From Rickettsiales bacterium (GTDB taxonomy: Bacteria; Pseudomonadota; Alphaproteobacteria; Rickettsiales; UBA1997): a stretch of DNA of 7,437 nucleotides. The notes under the pieces are model-generated. The model did no database searches and was not told the DNA's origin. It saw nothing but the letters and a program-made list of their open reading frames with translations. The stretch lies in the NCBI GenBank assembly GCA_947425005.1, contig CANDYP010000072.1, positions 1 to 7,437 on the forward strand, given 5' to 3'. A program made the position numbers and the translations under genes. Position 1 is the stretch's first letter. Every line of letters starts with the position of its first letter. This document shows, one piece after another, positions 1-6,169 of the stretch.

Positions 1-63
1 ATTGGAGAGCTGTTTTATCTGGTCGAACAGTTGCATAAATTTTGTGATTTCTTCTTTTTTCAT
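1..63 (-). CDS. 5' end of an unidentified gene, cut by the window edge
   Basis: An ATG at 63-61 on the minus strand opens a frame that stays open for 21 codons to the window edge. The peptide starts MKKEEITKFM and continues with QLFDQIKQLSN, a charged, probably helical N-terminus. It begins 19 bases after the iscS stop and on the same strand, so it is probably the next gene of the isc operon. The classical next gene would be iscU, but IscU proteins usually begin with a MAYS-type start, and this does not look like one. An endonuclease III-type N-terminus is a loose alternative that I cannot support from 21 residues. No Shine-Dalgarno sequence precedes the ATG, but that is normal in this window. 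That it is coding is inferred from position and frame only. Confidence 0.5.
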   Translation of the reverse strand, partial: MKKEEITKFMQLFDQIKQLSN

Positions 64-82
64 GTGGCTTGGTGTGTGGTTA

Positions 83-1300
83 TTAATGTGATTTCCAATT
101 GATTGATTTGATGTCGATGCCTTCTTGCATCATCTCCCACAGTGGGCTCAAGTCACGCAATTTTTGAATTTTATTTTTGAGCAAATTGATTGCGTAATCA
201 ATTTCTTCCTCGGTGGTGAAGCGGCCGATGCCGAAGCGGATGGAAGTGTGAGCGAGCTCGTCTTCAACGCCGAGAGAGTGCAAAACGTAAGAAGGTTCGA
301 GCGATGAAGAGGTGCAGGCTGAGCCGCTTGACACCGCTAAATCCTTGATCGCCATGATCATTGATTCGCCTTCAATTCCCGCAAAACTGAAATTTAAATT
401 GCCCGGGTAGCGACTTTCTTTATCGCCGTTGAGATAGACGCTAGTAGTCTCCATCACGCCTTGATAAAGACGGTCGCTGAGTTTTTTTACGTGGGCGTAA
501 TCTTGAGCCATTTCATTTTTGGCGATTTCAGCAGCTTTGCCGAGGCCGACGACTAAAGGCGTGGCCAGGGTTCCGGATCTGATGCCGCGCTCTTGTCCGC
601 CGCCAGAAATTAGTGATTTGATTCTGACGCGCGGTTTGCGGCGAATGTAAATCGCGCCGACTCCTTTTGGTCCGTAGATTTTGTGGCCGGAAATGCTCAT
701 CAAATCGATTTTCATTTCGTCGACATTGAGTGGAATTTTGCCGAAGGCTTGCGCGGCGTCAGTGTGAAAGAAGGCGCCTTTGGCACGGCACAACGCGCCG
801 ATTTCTTTTAATGGTTGAATCACGCCGATTTCGTTATTCACGGCCATGATTGAGACCAGGCAGGTCTTGTCGGTGAGGGCGGCTTCTAAAGCTTTTAAAT
901 CAACTAAACCGTTTTGTTGTACTGGTAAGAAGGTGACGCTGAAGCCTTCTTGCTCAAGGTCGCGGGCGGAATTGATTACGCATTTATGTTCGGTGGCAAT
1001 TGTAATAATGTGATTTTTGCCGGTAGCGCCGTAAAAGCGAGCGACGCCTTTAACCGCTAGATTATTGGATTCAGTAGCTCCTGACGTGAAGAAAATTTCT
1101 TTCGGATCTGCGCCAATTAAATCTGCGACTTGTTTGCGGGCAATTTCAACCAGCTCTTCCGCCTTCCAGCCCAGGGCGTGTGTGCGCGAATGTGGATTGC
1201 CGTAATCTTCTTTCATGCATTGAATCATCACGTCAATGACACGCGGATCCATGGGGGTAGTGGATTGGTAGTCTAGGTAGATTGGAAGTTTTACGGTCAT
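83..1300 (-). CDS. iscS: Cysteine desulfurase IscS (group I)
   Basis: This is a PLP-dependent enzyme that converts L-cysteine to L-alanine and holds the sulfur as a cysteine persulfide. It passes the sulfur to the IscU scaffold and to tRNA-thiolation and other acceptors in the cytoplasm. The 405-residue protein is almost the same length as E. coli IscS (404) and aligns end to end. Visible landmarks are the N-terminal IYLDYQSTTPMDPRV, TEH with His105, the FFHTDAAQ motif with Asp181, SISGHK with the PLP lysine Lys207, and the catalytic loop SSGSACTSSSLEPSYVL with Cys329. The C-terminus LRDLSPLWEM is the group I tail that in E. coli contacts IscU, so an IscU partner is expected even though none is in the window. 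It lies 53 bases downstream of a second desulfurase gene and should share the iscR promoter. There is no evident ribosome binding site. Confidence 0.97.
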   Translation of the reverse strand: MTVKLPIYLDYQSTTPMDPRVIDVMIQCMKEDYGNPHSRTHALGWKAEELVEIARKQVADLIGADPKEIFFTSGATESNNLAVKGVARFYGATGKNHIITIATEHKCVINSARDLEQEGFSVTFLPVQQNGLVDLKALEAALTDKTCLVSIMAVNNEIGVIQPLKEIGALCRAKGAFFHTDAAQAFGKIPLNVDEMKIDLMSISGHKIYGPKGVGAIYIRRKPRVRIKSLISGGGQERGIRSGTLATPLVVGLGKAAEIAKNEMAQDYAHVKKLSDRLYQGVMETTSVYLNGDKESRYPGNLNFSFAGIEGESMIMAIKDLAVSSGSACTSSSLEPSYVLHSLGVEDELAHTSIRFGIGRFTTEEEIDYAINLLKNKIQKLRDLSPLWEMMQEGIDIKSINWKSH

Positions 1301-1353
1301 TGTTTACTTAAGGTTGTAGGTTGCGGACTTACTCCGAAGCCTGTTTTGGATGG

Positions 1354-2472
1354 CTAATTATTATTACTTCTTTCGTAAAATTCACCCCAAACTTTGATGA
1401 ATTTTTGCACTTCATCTTGGGTGTTGTCGGTGCCCAAACTGACTCGAATGGCACTGGTTGAAAAAGCCGGCGCAATGCCCATGGCTTTCAAAATTCGTGA
1501 TTCGGTCAAAGTGCCAGAAGAGCAGGCCGGGCCGGCGCTGACGCAGATTCCGTTTAGGTCGAAATTAATTAATTGCGTTTGAGCATCGGCGTTTTTGGTG
1601 GCGATGTAGCTGGTGTTTGGAAGTCTGACGACTTGCGTGGCAAAGATGCGTGCATTGTCGCCGGCGATTTTTTGGATTTCACTTTCTAAAAAGTCGCGCA
1701 GTTTTTGGACGTTTTGGTAAGAGTCGATTTTTTTGGCAGCTAATTTACAAGCCTCTCCAAAACCGGCGATGCCGGCGATATTCGTAGTTCCGGCGCGTTT
1801 TGATTTTTCTTGCTTGCCACCGAAAATCAGTGGTTTTACGTCCAAGCCCTTTCTAACTAAAAGTGCGCCGACGCCTTGAGGACCGTTGATTTTGTGGGCG
1901 GAAATCGAGGCGAAATCGACGTTTAATTTTTCTAAATCAATTTCGATTTTTCCGACGGCTTGCACGATGTCGCAGTGAAATAGCCCGCCTTTTTGGTGAA
2001 CTAATTTGGCGATTTCTGCGATGGGCTGAATGGCGCCGGTCTCGTTATTGGCAAGCATTGTCGAGACTAAAAAATGCGAATCAGAAATTTTTTCTAATTT
2101 GTTTTTAAGGTCGACAAGATCAATCAAGCCATTTTCCAAAGCTTTAATTTCAACGATTTCTTTGTCTTCGGGGCGACAGCCGTAAACCGAAGCATGTTCG
2201 ATTTCGCAGAAGAGAATTTTTTTAGCATCCGCGCCGCGAATCAACATGTTGGTGGCCTCAGTGGAGCTGCCGGTGAAAATCACTTCGTAATTTTGGGCGC
2301 CCACTAAATTTTTTACCTCATTGCGAGCATCTTCAACCAGCTTGCTGGCCTGGCGGCCTAATTGGTGAGTTGAAGAGTTGTTTAATGGCAATTGGTAAGC
2401 CGCGTTCATTTTCGCTAAAGCTTCTGGCGCCAGCTTGGTTGTGGAATTGTGATCGAAGTAAATTACCGACAT
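1354..2472 (-). CDS. Second cysteine desulfurase, NifS/IscS-like
   Basis: This is a class V aminotransferase-fold PLP enzyme, predicted to release sulfur from cysteine for Fe-S clusters or thio-cofactors. The 372-residue protein begins VIYFDHNSTTKLAPEAL and keeps the IEHASVYG histidine (His93), FHCDIVQAVGK (Asp168), SISAHKINGPQG with the PLP lysine Lys194, and the active-site loop SAGPACSSGTLTESR with Cys317. It is clearly diverged from the adjacent IscS, is about 30 residues shorter and lacks the LSPLWEM IscU-docking tail, so it may serve a different acceptor. Its ATG lies inside the last codons of iscR (10-base overlap), which suggests translational coupling. An AGGA only 3 bases before the ATG is one of the few Shine-Dalgarno-like sequences here. 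Rickettsia carries a similar desulfurase (called Spl1, from memory) next to iscS. All catalytic residues are present, so it is probably active. Its specific role is unknown. Confidence 0.93.
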   Translation of the reverse strand: MSVIYFDHNSTTKLAPEALAKMNAAYQLPLNNSSTHQLGRQASKLVEDARNEVKNLVGAQNYEVIFTGSSTEATNMLIRGADAKKILFCEIEHASVYGCRPEDKEIVEIKALENGLIDLVDLKNKLEKISDSHFLVSTMLANNETGAIQPIAEIAKLVHQKGGLFHCDIVQAVGKIEIDLEKLNVDFASISAHKINGPQGVGALLVRKGLDVKPLIFGGKQEKSKRAGTTNIAGIAGFGEACKLAAKKIDSYQNVQKLRDFLESEIQKIAGDNARIFATQVVRLPNTSYIATKNADAQTQLINFDLNGICVSAGPACSSGTLTESRILKAMGIAPAFSTSAIRVSLGTDNTQDEVQKFIKVWGEFYERSNNN

Positions 2473-2864
2473 ATGTCCTGCAGAGAAATTGAGTTTAGAT
2501 ATTCGTAAATTTTATTTTCGAGCCCGCTCCACAAGTGGTGGGTTTTGCATTTGCTGCCGCTATTAAGGCAGCTTTTTTTGACATTGCCGCAGCGCGTCAT
2601 TCTAACGGGTTCGCCAATGGCGGCGATTACTTCGGCGATTGTAATGTCTTTGCGATCCTTGCCCAAAGTGTATCCGCCGCCGGGGCCTTTGATTGACTCA
2701 ACTAGGCCGGATTTCTTTAAACGCGCAAAAATTTGCTCGAGATAAGACAGGGAAATTTTCTGTCTTTCGGCAATCGTAATTAGCGAAACTGGTTGGTTTA
2801 GACCATTGTCAGCAATGTCGATAATTGCGGTCACCGCGTACCGAGCTTTGGTTGTTAAGATCAT
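2463..2864 (-). CDS. iscR: Rrf2-family Fe-S regulator IscR
   Basis: This is a winged-helix transcription factor that binds a [2Fe-2S] cluster and, in E. coli, represses its own isc operon when loaded. The frame is open from an ATG at 2930, but I choose the internal ATG at 2864. From there the protein (133 residues) starts MILTTKARYAVTAIIDIA, matching the E. coli IscR N-terminus. The extra 22 upstream codons overlap the putative operator and promoter. The recognition region SLSYLEQIFARLKKSGLVES and the wing GPGGGYTLGK are clear. Cluster ligands are visible as Cys92, Cys99, Cys106 and His109 in the segment ending CKTHHLW. The spacing is C-x6-C-x6-C, against C-x5-C-x5-C in E. coli. The protein is shorter than E. 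coli IscR (162) because the C-terminal tail is short. It is the first gene of the desulfurase operon. Confidence 0.93.
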   Translation of the reverse strand: MILTTKARYAVTAIIDIADNGLNQPVSLITIAERQKISLSYLEQIFARLKKSGLVESIKGPGGGYTLGKDRKDITIAEVIAAIGEPVRMTRCGNVKKSCLNSGSKCKTHHLWSGLENKIYEYLNSISLQDICR

Positions 2865-2899
2865 TTTAGCGAGAATTGGCTTGGTTTTGAGAGGCGCAC

Positions 2900-2926
2900 A
2901 TTTTAAAAACCTAGTAAAATAGTCAA
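2900..2926 (-). promoter_or_regulatory. Possible iscR operon promoter
   Basis: On the minus strand, TTGACT (2926-2921) matches the sigma-70 -35 consensus at 5 of 6 positions. TAAAAT (2905-2900) matches the -10 consensus at 5 of 6. The spacer is 15 bases, shorter than the optimal 17, so the exact -10 is uncertain. Transcription would begin near 2893 and give a leader of about 30 bases to the ATG at 2864. That supports the short iscR start, because the longer ORF start at 2930 would lie upstream of the transcript. Confidence 0.45.
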
Positions 2927-2930
2927 CCAT
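2906..2930 (-). promoter_or_regulatory. Candidate IscR type 1 operator
   Basis: Read on the minus strand from 2930 to 2906, the site is ATGGTTGACTATTTT followed by ACTAGGTTTT. By eye, 20 of 25 positions agree with the E. coli type 1 IscR consensus (ATASYYGACT, RWWWY, AGTCRRSTAT). The left half-site is nearly complete and the right half is degenerate. The site ends 41 bases upstream of the chosen iscR start and includes the TTGACT used as the -35 box, a placement suited to autorepression. The motif match is seen directly; binding is inferred from the family. Confidence 0.62.
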
Positions 2931-2975
2931 TTTTCTGGCATTTTTCTGGGGAGGTTGAGGGTGGTATTTTCTTTC

Positions 2976-3028
2976 AAAGAGGGCTTGCTTCTTAGGCTCG
3001 GCAAAAATATTTTCCGGCCCTCTTTTTT
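2976..3028 (+). terminator. Terminator-like hairpin with no plus-strand gene upstream
   Basis: AAAGAGGGC (2976-2984) pairs perfectly with GCCCTCTTT (3017-3025), and the T run continues to 3028. The 32-base loop contains a smaller dyad, with CGG at 2999-3001 pairing to CCG at 3014-3016. The orientation would stop plus-strand transcription, yet the nearest gene on the left is on the minus strand. It could block antisense read-through into the rpsA region, end a small RNA, or be an attenuator in a long rpsA leader. The GAGGGC/GCCCTC stem resembles that of the acpP terminator in this window. The loop is long for a classical terminator. Confidence 0.4.
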
Positions 3029-3050
3029 AGAGCCCATCCTTAAAATTTAT

Positions 3051-3216
3051 CTATACCCAACCTGATTCAAAACACCGAACTTTTCCAAAGTATTTTTTAG
3101 GAAAAATCGCGACGGAGAATGTAAGCCGTACCAAGTGGTACAGCGTCATTCTCCGAGCGAATTTTTACAAAAAAGACGAAGGAAAAGTTCGGTGTTTTGA
3201 ATTAGGTTGGGTATAG
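3051..3216. repeat. 166-base near-perfect palindromic element
   Basis: The outer arms 3051-3086 and 3181-3216 are reverse complements at 35 of 36 positions. The single exception, G3064 against T3203, would be a G-U pair in RNA. Inside, the regions around 3090-3110 and 3157-3177 pair imperfectly with small bulges. CGGAGAATG (3113-3121) then pairs with CATTCTCCG (3147-3155), and the centre is GTACCA-AG-TGGTAC (3128-3141). The whole unit folds into one long hairpin. It encodes no protein that I can see and has no obvious target-site duplication. It may be a miniature mobile element or dispersed palindromic repeat, in the manner of the Rickettsia palindromic elements, or a structured RNA in the rpsA leader. 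The structure is certain; the identity is not. Confidence 0.85.
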
Positions 3217-3263
3217 GTTAACTCTTAACGAAGTGTAAGTCTTCGCGGGTTTTTCCGCGCGGA
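3217..3263 (+). promoter_or_regulatory. Structured leader of rpsA
   Basis: Three short dyads follow one another before rpsA: GTTAA-CTC-TTAAC (3217-3229), CGAAG with CTTCG (3229-3233 and 3241-3245), and CGCGG with CCGCG (3244-3248 and 3255-3259). The last is overlapped by the palindrome TCCGCGCGGA (3254-3263). The next 30 bases to the ATG are AU-rich and lack a Shine-Dalgarno sequence. In E. coli the rpsA leader is also hairpin-rich, lacks a good Shine-Dalgarno and is autoregulated by S1. A similar role here is inference by analogy. Confidence 0.35.
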
Positions 3264-3293
3264 TATTTTTATCAACCAACTCACGTTTTATTT

Positions 3294-5063
3294 ATGCAAA
3301 CTAACGACAAAGCAGCCACTCAATCGGTTAATCACGCAGCTAATCAAGCCGCAGAACAAGAAAAAATCTTCGCCGCCGAAAATTTCGCGGAACTATTCGA
3401 AGAATATGAAAAAGACAGCCAAAAGCTAGTCGAAGGCACCGTAGTTAAAGGTGTAATTGTAGGAATTTCTGACAAAGGTGTGGCCGTAGATATCGGTGCA
3501 AAATCAGTTGGATTTGTTGATATTGCTGAATTCAAGAGAGATGGAGAAATCAACGAAGGTGATGTTGTAGATGTATTTTTAGAAAGATTAGAAAACAAAA
3601 AAGGCGAGCTCATCATCAGCCGCGACAACGCCAGACGTTACATCAACTGGCATTATCTTAAAAATTGTTTGGAAGATAAAACGATCATTGAAGGTCTAAT
3701 TATCGGTAAAGTTAAAGGCGGCTACGCTGCCGACGTAAACGGCATCACCTGCTTCTTACCTAGAAGCCAAGTTGATACCATGCTTTTATCCGACGACACT
3801 TTTTTAATTAACAAAGTTGAAAAACTGCAAGTTCTTAAAATTGACGAAGTCCGCGGCAACGTCGTAGTTTCTCGTAGAGCAATTCTTGAGACTCAAAGAA
3901 ATCTCGAAAAAGACAAAGTTCTTTCCAAAATCAAAGTGGGTGATGTGCTTGACGGTGTTATCAAAAATATCACTGACTACGGTGCCTTCATTGACTTCGG
4001 TTCATTCGACGGTCTATTGCACTTAACCGACATCTCTTGGTGCCGCGTTAGACATCCATCTGAAGCTCTAAAAGTTGGACAAGAAGTTAAAGTTCAAGTG
4101 ATCAAATTTGACGAAGAAAGCAAACGCGTGTCTCTCGGCATGAAACAATTGCAAGCTAACCCTTGGGATACAATCGCCCAAAGATATCCAGTTGGCTCGG
4201 TTGTTAAAGGTAGCGTTACCAACATCACTACTTACGGCGCTTTCGTTGAAATCGAAAATGGCATTGAAGGCCTAGTTCACGTTTCAGAAATGAGCTGGTT
4301 AAAAAATAATTCAACTCCAGGCAAATTCTTAACCGCTAACCAAGAAGTTGAGGTGATGATTTTGGACATCAATCCACAAAATCACAGAATCTCTCTTGGC
4401 ATGAAGCAATGCGAAAAGAACCCTTGGCAAGCTTTCTCTGACGCTAACAAAGTTGGAGACGTTGTTGAAGGTGTAGTTAAAAATTTCACCGAATTCGGTT
4501 TGTTCGTGGGCTTTGATTCTGGCGTTGACGGCTTAGTTCACGTTTCAGACATCTCTAGCTCTAGCACTCCAGAAGAAACTTTGAAAAAATTCAAAAAAGA
4601 CGAAAAAATCAAAGTTATCGTTTTGGGCAGCAACTACGAAAAAGAGCGCATCAGCCTTGGTATTAAACAGCTAGATAATCCTAGCTTCAAAGACGAGCTC
4701 GAAAAAATTGAAAATGGTTTGGTGGTTTCTTGCGTAGTCGTGAATATCAAAAAAGATTTCTTGGAAGTTGAGCTGGATAGCGGCTTGAAAGCTGTAATCA
4801 AAAGACTCGACTTGTCAAAAAACAAACAAGACCAAAAAACTGAAAAATATGAAATTGGTGATCGTATCGAAGCCAAAGTCATTCTTTTCAATAAAGTTAC
4901 TGGCAAACTTTTGCTTTCCATCAAGGACATGGAAGCTGAAGAGCAAGAAGCTCATCTTTACTCCGGCAATGACAACAGCAACCACAATACTATCGGCAGC
5001 CTTGCTGGTATGGATGCGTTGAAAGAGTCACTTGCTGAAGCGGAAGAAAAAAACAAAAACTAA
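3294..5063 (+). CDS. rpsA: 30S ribosomal protein S1
   Basis: S1 binds single-stranded mRNA at the 30S platform and helps load and unfold messages that lack strong Shine-Dalgarno sequences. The 589-residue protein carries six S1 (OB-fold) repeats at about residues 46-111, 129-196, 213-285, 298-372, 386-459 and 472-546. Repeats 3 to 5 are the most typical, with the pattern YGAFIDF, GLLHLTDISW, RVSLGMKQL and its relatives. Repeats 1 and 2, which dock on the ribosome, and repeat 6 are more diverged, as usual. A 45-residue basic/acidic N-terminal extension precedes repeat 1, and an acidic tail follows repeat 6. Six repeats match the proteobacterial form. The ATG at 3294 is the first in the frame and has no Shine-Dalgarno. 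sppA starts 3 bases after its stop, so the two are probably cotranscribed. The lack of ribosome binding sites elsewhere fits an S1-dependent organism. Confidence 0.97.
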   Translation: MQTNDKAATQSVNHAANQAAEQEKIFAAENFAELFEEYEKDSQKLVEGTVVKGVIVGISDKGVAVDIGAKSVGFVDIAEFKRDGEINEGDVVDVFLERLENKKGELIISRDNARRYINWHYLKNCLEDKTIIEGLIIGKVKGGYAADVNGITCFLPRSQVDTMLLSDDTFLINKVEKLQVLKIDEVRGNVVVSRRAILETQRNLEKDKVLSKIKVGDVLDGVIKNITDYGAFIDFGSFDGLLHLTDISWCRVRHPSEALKVGQEVKVQVIKFDEESKRVSLGMKQLQANPWDTIAQRYPVGSVVKGSVTNITTYGAFVEIENGIEGLVHVSEMSWLKNNSTPGKFLTANQEVEVMILDINPQNHRISLGMKQCEKNPWQAFSDANKVGDVVEGVVKNFTEFGLFVGFDSGVDGLVHVSDISSSSTPEETLKKFKKDEKIKVIVLGSNYEKERISLGIKQLDNPSFKDELEKIENGLVVSCVVVNIKKDFLEVELDSGLKAVIKRLDLSKNKQDQKTEKYEIGDRIEAKVILFNKVTGKLLLSIKDMEAEEQEAHLYSGNDNSNHNTIGSLAGMDALKESLAEAEEKNKN

Positions 5064-5066
5064 ATT

Positions 5067-5996
5067 ATGAACTCATCCGACAATTTAGCTGCCCTGATTC
5101 ATTTAAAAAACAAAGTCCACAAATGGAAGAATGTCGCGATTTTACTCGGCATTCTTACCTTCTTATTTGGGGTTAGACTTGTTTTCGGCAGCGGATCGTC
5201 GGGTGAGGTTGTAAATTCTGAAGACTACATCGCTAGTGTCAGAATTGGCGGAATAATCATGGAAGATGATTTCCGCAGCGAAGTTCTTGAAAAAATTGCC
5301 AATGAAAAATCAGTTAAAGCCGTAATCGTCAATATCGACAGTCCGGGCGGCGGAATTGTTGGCAGTGAAATTTTATTTGAAGAGTTAAGAAACATTTCAT
5401 CACACAAGCCAATAGTGGTGACAATGGGATCAGTCGCCGCATCGGGCGGCTACATGGCAGCAGTTGCAGCTGACCACATAATTGCTAGAAATGGCACTCT
5501 TACCGGCTCAGTAGGTGTCTTGATGGAATCCCCTGATGTTACTGATTTAGCCAATAAAATTGGTGTAAAATTTCATCATTACAAATCATCCCCATTAAAA
5601 GGAAGTCCGTCGCCGTTTGAGAAATCAAGTCCAACGGTTGATCGCGTGATTGGGGAGTCAATCCAAGACAGTTACGAATTTTTTTCTGATCTAGTGCGCG
5701 AAAGAAGAGCTGACAAACTTCCAAAAGATACCAAAGCAATTCTTGACGGTAGAGTGTTTACTGGAAGGCAAGCTCTAAAAGTTGGCTTGGTAGATGAAAT
5801 TGGTGGCAAAGAACAGGCGCTCTCTTATCTCGGAAAATCTCACAAAATTGACGTAAAAAATTTACCAATAAAACAAATCGACGTGCAAAAACATGACGTA
5901 AGATTTCTTGATAAATTTTTAGGAATTTTACCATTTTTTAACGGTGCAAAATCACTCAATTCTGGTCACGAAATTATGGCAATAATGCCACTTTAA
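5067..5996 (+). CDS. sppA: Signal peptide peptidase SppA (short form, S49 family)
   Basis: This is a membrane-anchored serine protease with a Ser/Lys dyad, thought to degrade cleaved signal peptides. The 309-residue protein has a charged N-terminal segment and then one hydrophobic helix at about residues 23-40 that should anchor it in the inner membrane, with the catalytic domain outside the cytoplasm. SPGGG (92-96) and the nucleophile motif SVAASGGYMAA with Ser126 are clear, followed by TLTGSVGVL (144-152). Lys178 in SPLKGSPSP is the likely general base: it lies 52 residues after the serine, the same spacing as I recall for B. subtilis SppA. The short length indicates the single-domain form found in many bacteria, not the duplicated E. 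coli enzyme (about 618 residues). It follows rpsA by 3 bases, an order I associate with Alphaproteobacteria. There is no Shine-Dalgarno, so it may rely on coupling to rpsA translation. Confidence 0.94.
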   Translation: MNSSDNLAALIHLKNKVHKWKNVAILLGILTFLFGVRLVFGSGSSGEVVNSEDYIASVRIGGIIMEDDFRSEVLEKIANEKSVKAVIVNIDSPGGGIVGSEILFEELRNISSHKPIVVTMGSVAASGGYMAAVAADHIIARNGTLTGSVGVLMESPDVTDLANKIGVKFHHYKSSPLKGSPSPFEKSSPTVDRVIGESIQDSYEFFSDLVRERRADKLPKDTKAILDGRVFTGRQALKVGLVDEIGGKEQALSYLGKSHKIDVKNLPIKQIDVQKHDVRFLDKFLGILPFFNGAKSLNSGHEIMAIMPL

Positions 5997-6068
5997 AAAT
6001 GGCCCGCAAGCAGCGCCAGTATTGGTCTCATGGCGTGGGGTAATTTTTATTTGCTATTTATTTTTGCC

Positions 6069-6113
6069 GCGGGTAAGTTGCCCGCCCTCAAGGCTTCAAG
6101 AAGCCTTCGTTTC
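6069..6113 (+). terminator. Two hairpins after sppA, possible weak terminator
   Basis: Within the 173-base spacer between sppA and acpP, GCGGG (6069-6073) pairs with CCCGC (6081-6085). AAGGCTTC (6090-6097) pairs with GAAGCCTT (6100-6107), followed only by CGTTT. The stems are good but the T tract is poor, so this may be a weak terminator, a processing site, or part of the acpP leader. The rest of the spacer holds no gene that I can see. Confidence 0.35.
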
Positions 6114-6169
6114 TAAGAATCCGTTCTAAGAGTTTCCCCCCAAATTTTATCAATAAATAATTAGGTTTT

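Larger units (their letters stand above)
2931..3293. other. Divergent spacer between iscR and rpsA, no gene
   Basis: This 363-base stretch separates the minus-strand isc operon from plus-strand rpsA. I find no plausible protein gene or tRNA in it. It holds three structured parts, listed separately: a terminator-like hairpin near 2976-3028, a large palindrome at 3051-3216, and short dyads at 3217-3263 before the rpsA start. A promoter for rpsA must lie here or inside the palindrome, but no convincing -35/-10 pair stands out. Confidence 0.7.

Noticed and set aside
1301..1353. Possible promoter or terminator in the 53-base gap between the two desulfurase genes.
   Set aside because: Only a 4-base CGGA/TCCG dyad is visible, with no T tract and no convincing -35/-10 pair. 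Cotranscription is the simpler reading.
2865..2930. N-terminal extension of iscR from the ATG at 2930.
   Set aside because: It adds 22 residues not found in IscR proteins and covers the putative operator and -35/-10 boxes. The internal start at 2864 matches the family N-terminus and places the first cluster cysteine at residue 92, as in E. coli.
3056..3212. The palindrome ends in ACCCAAC and GTTGGGT, which fit the integron attC core consensus (RYYYAAC and GTTRRRY).
   Set aside because: attC sites have characteristic unpaired bases and spacers, while these arms pair almost perfectly over 36 bases. There is no integrase, no second site and no cassette gene in the window, and the consensus is degenerate enough for a chance match.
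3344..3628. A 94-codon minus-strand ORF inside rpsA, very rich in Ser and Thr.
   Set aside because: The composition is what the complementary frame of an acidic, Lys/Glu-rich gene produces. It has no independent coding signal.
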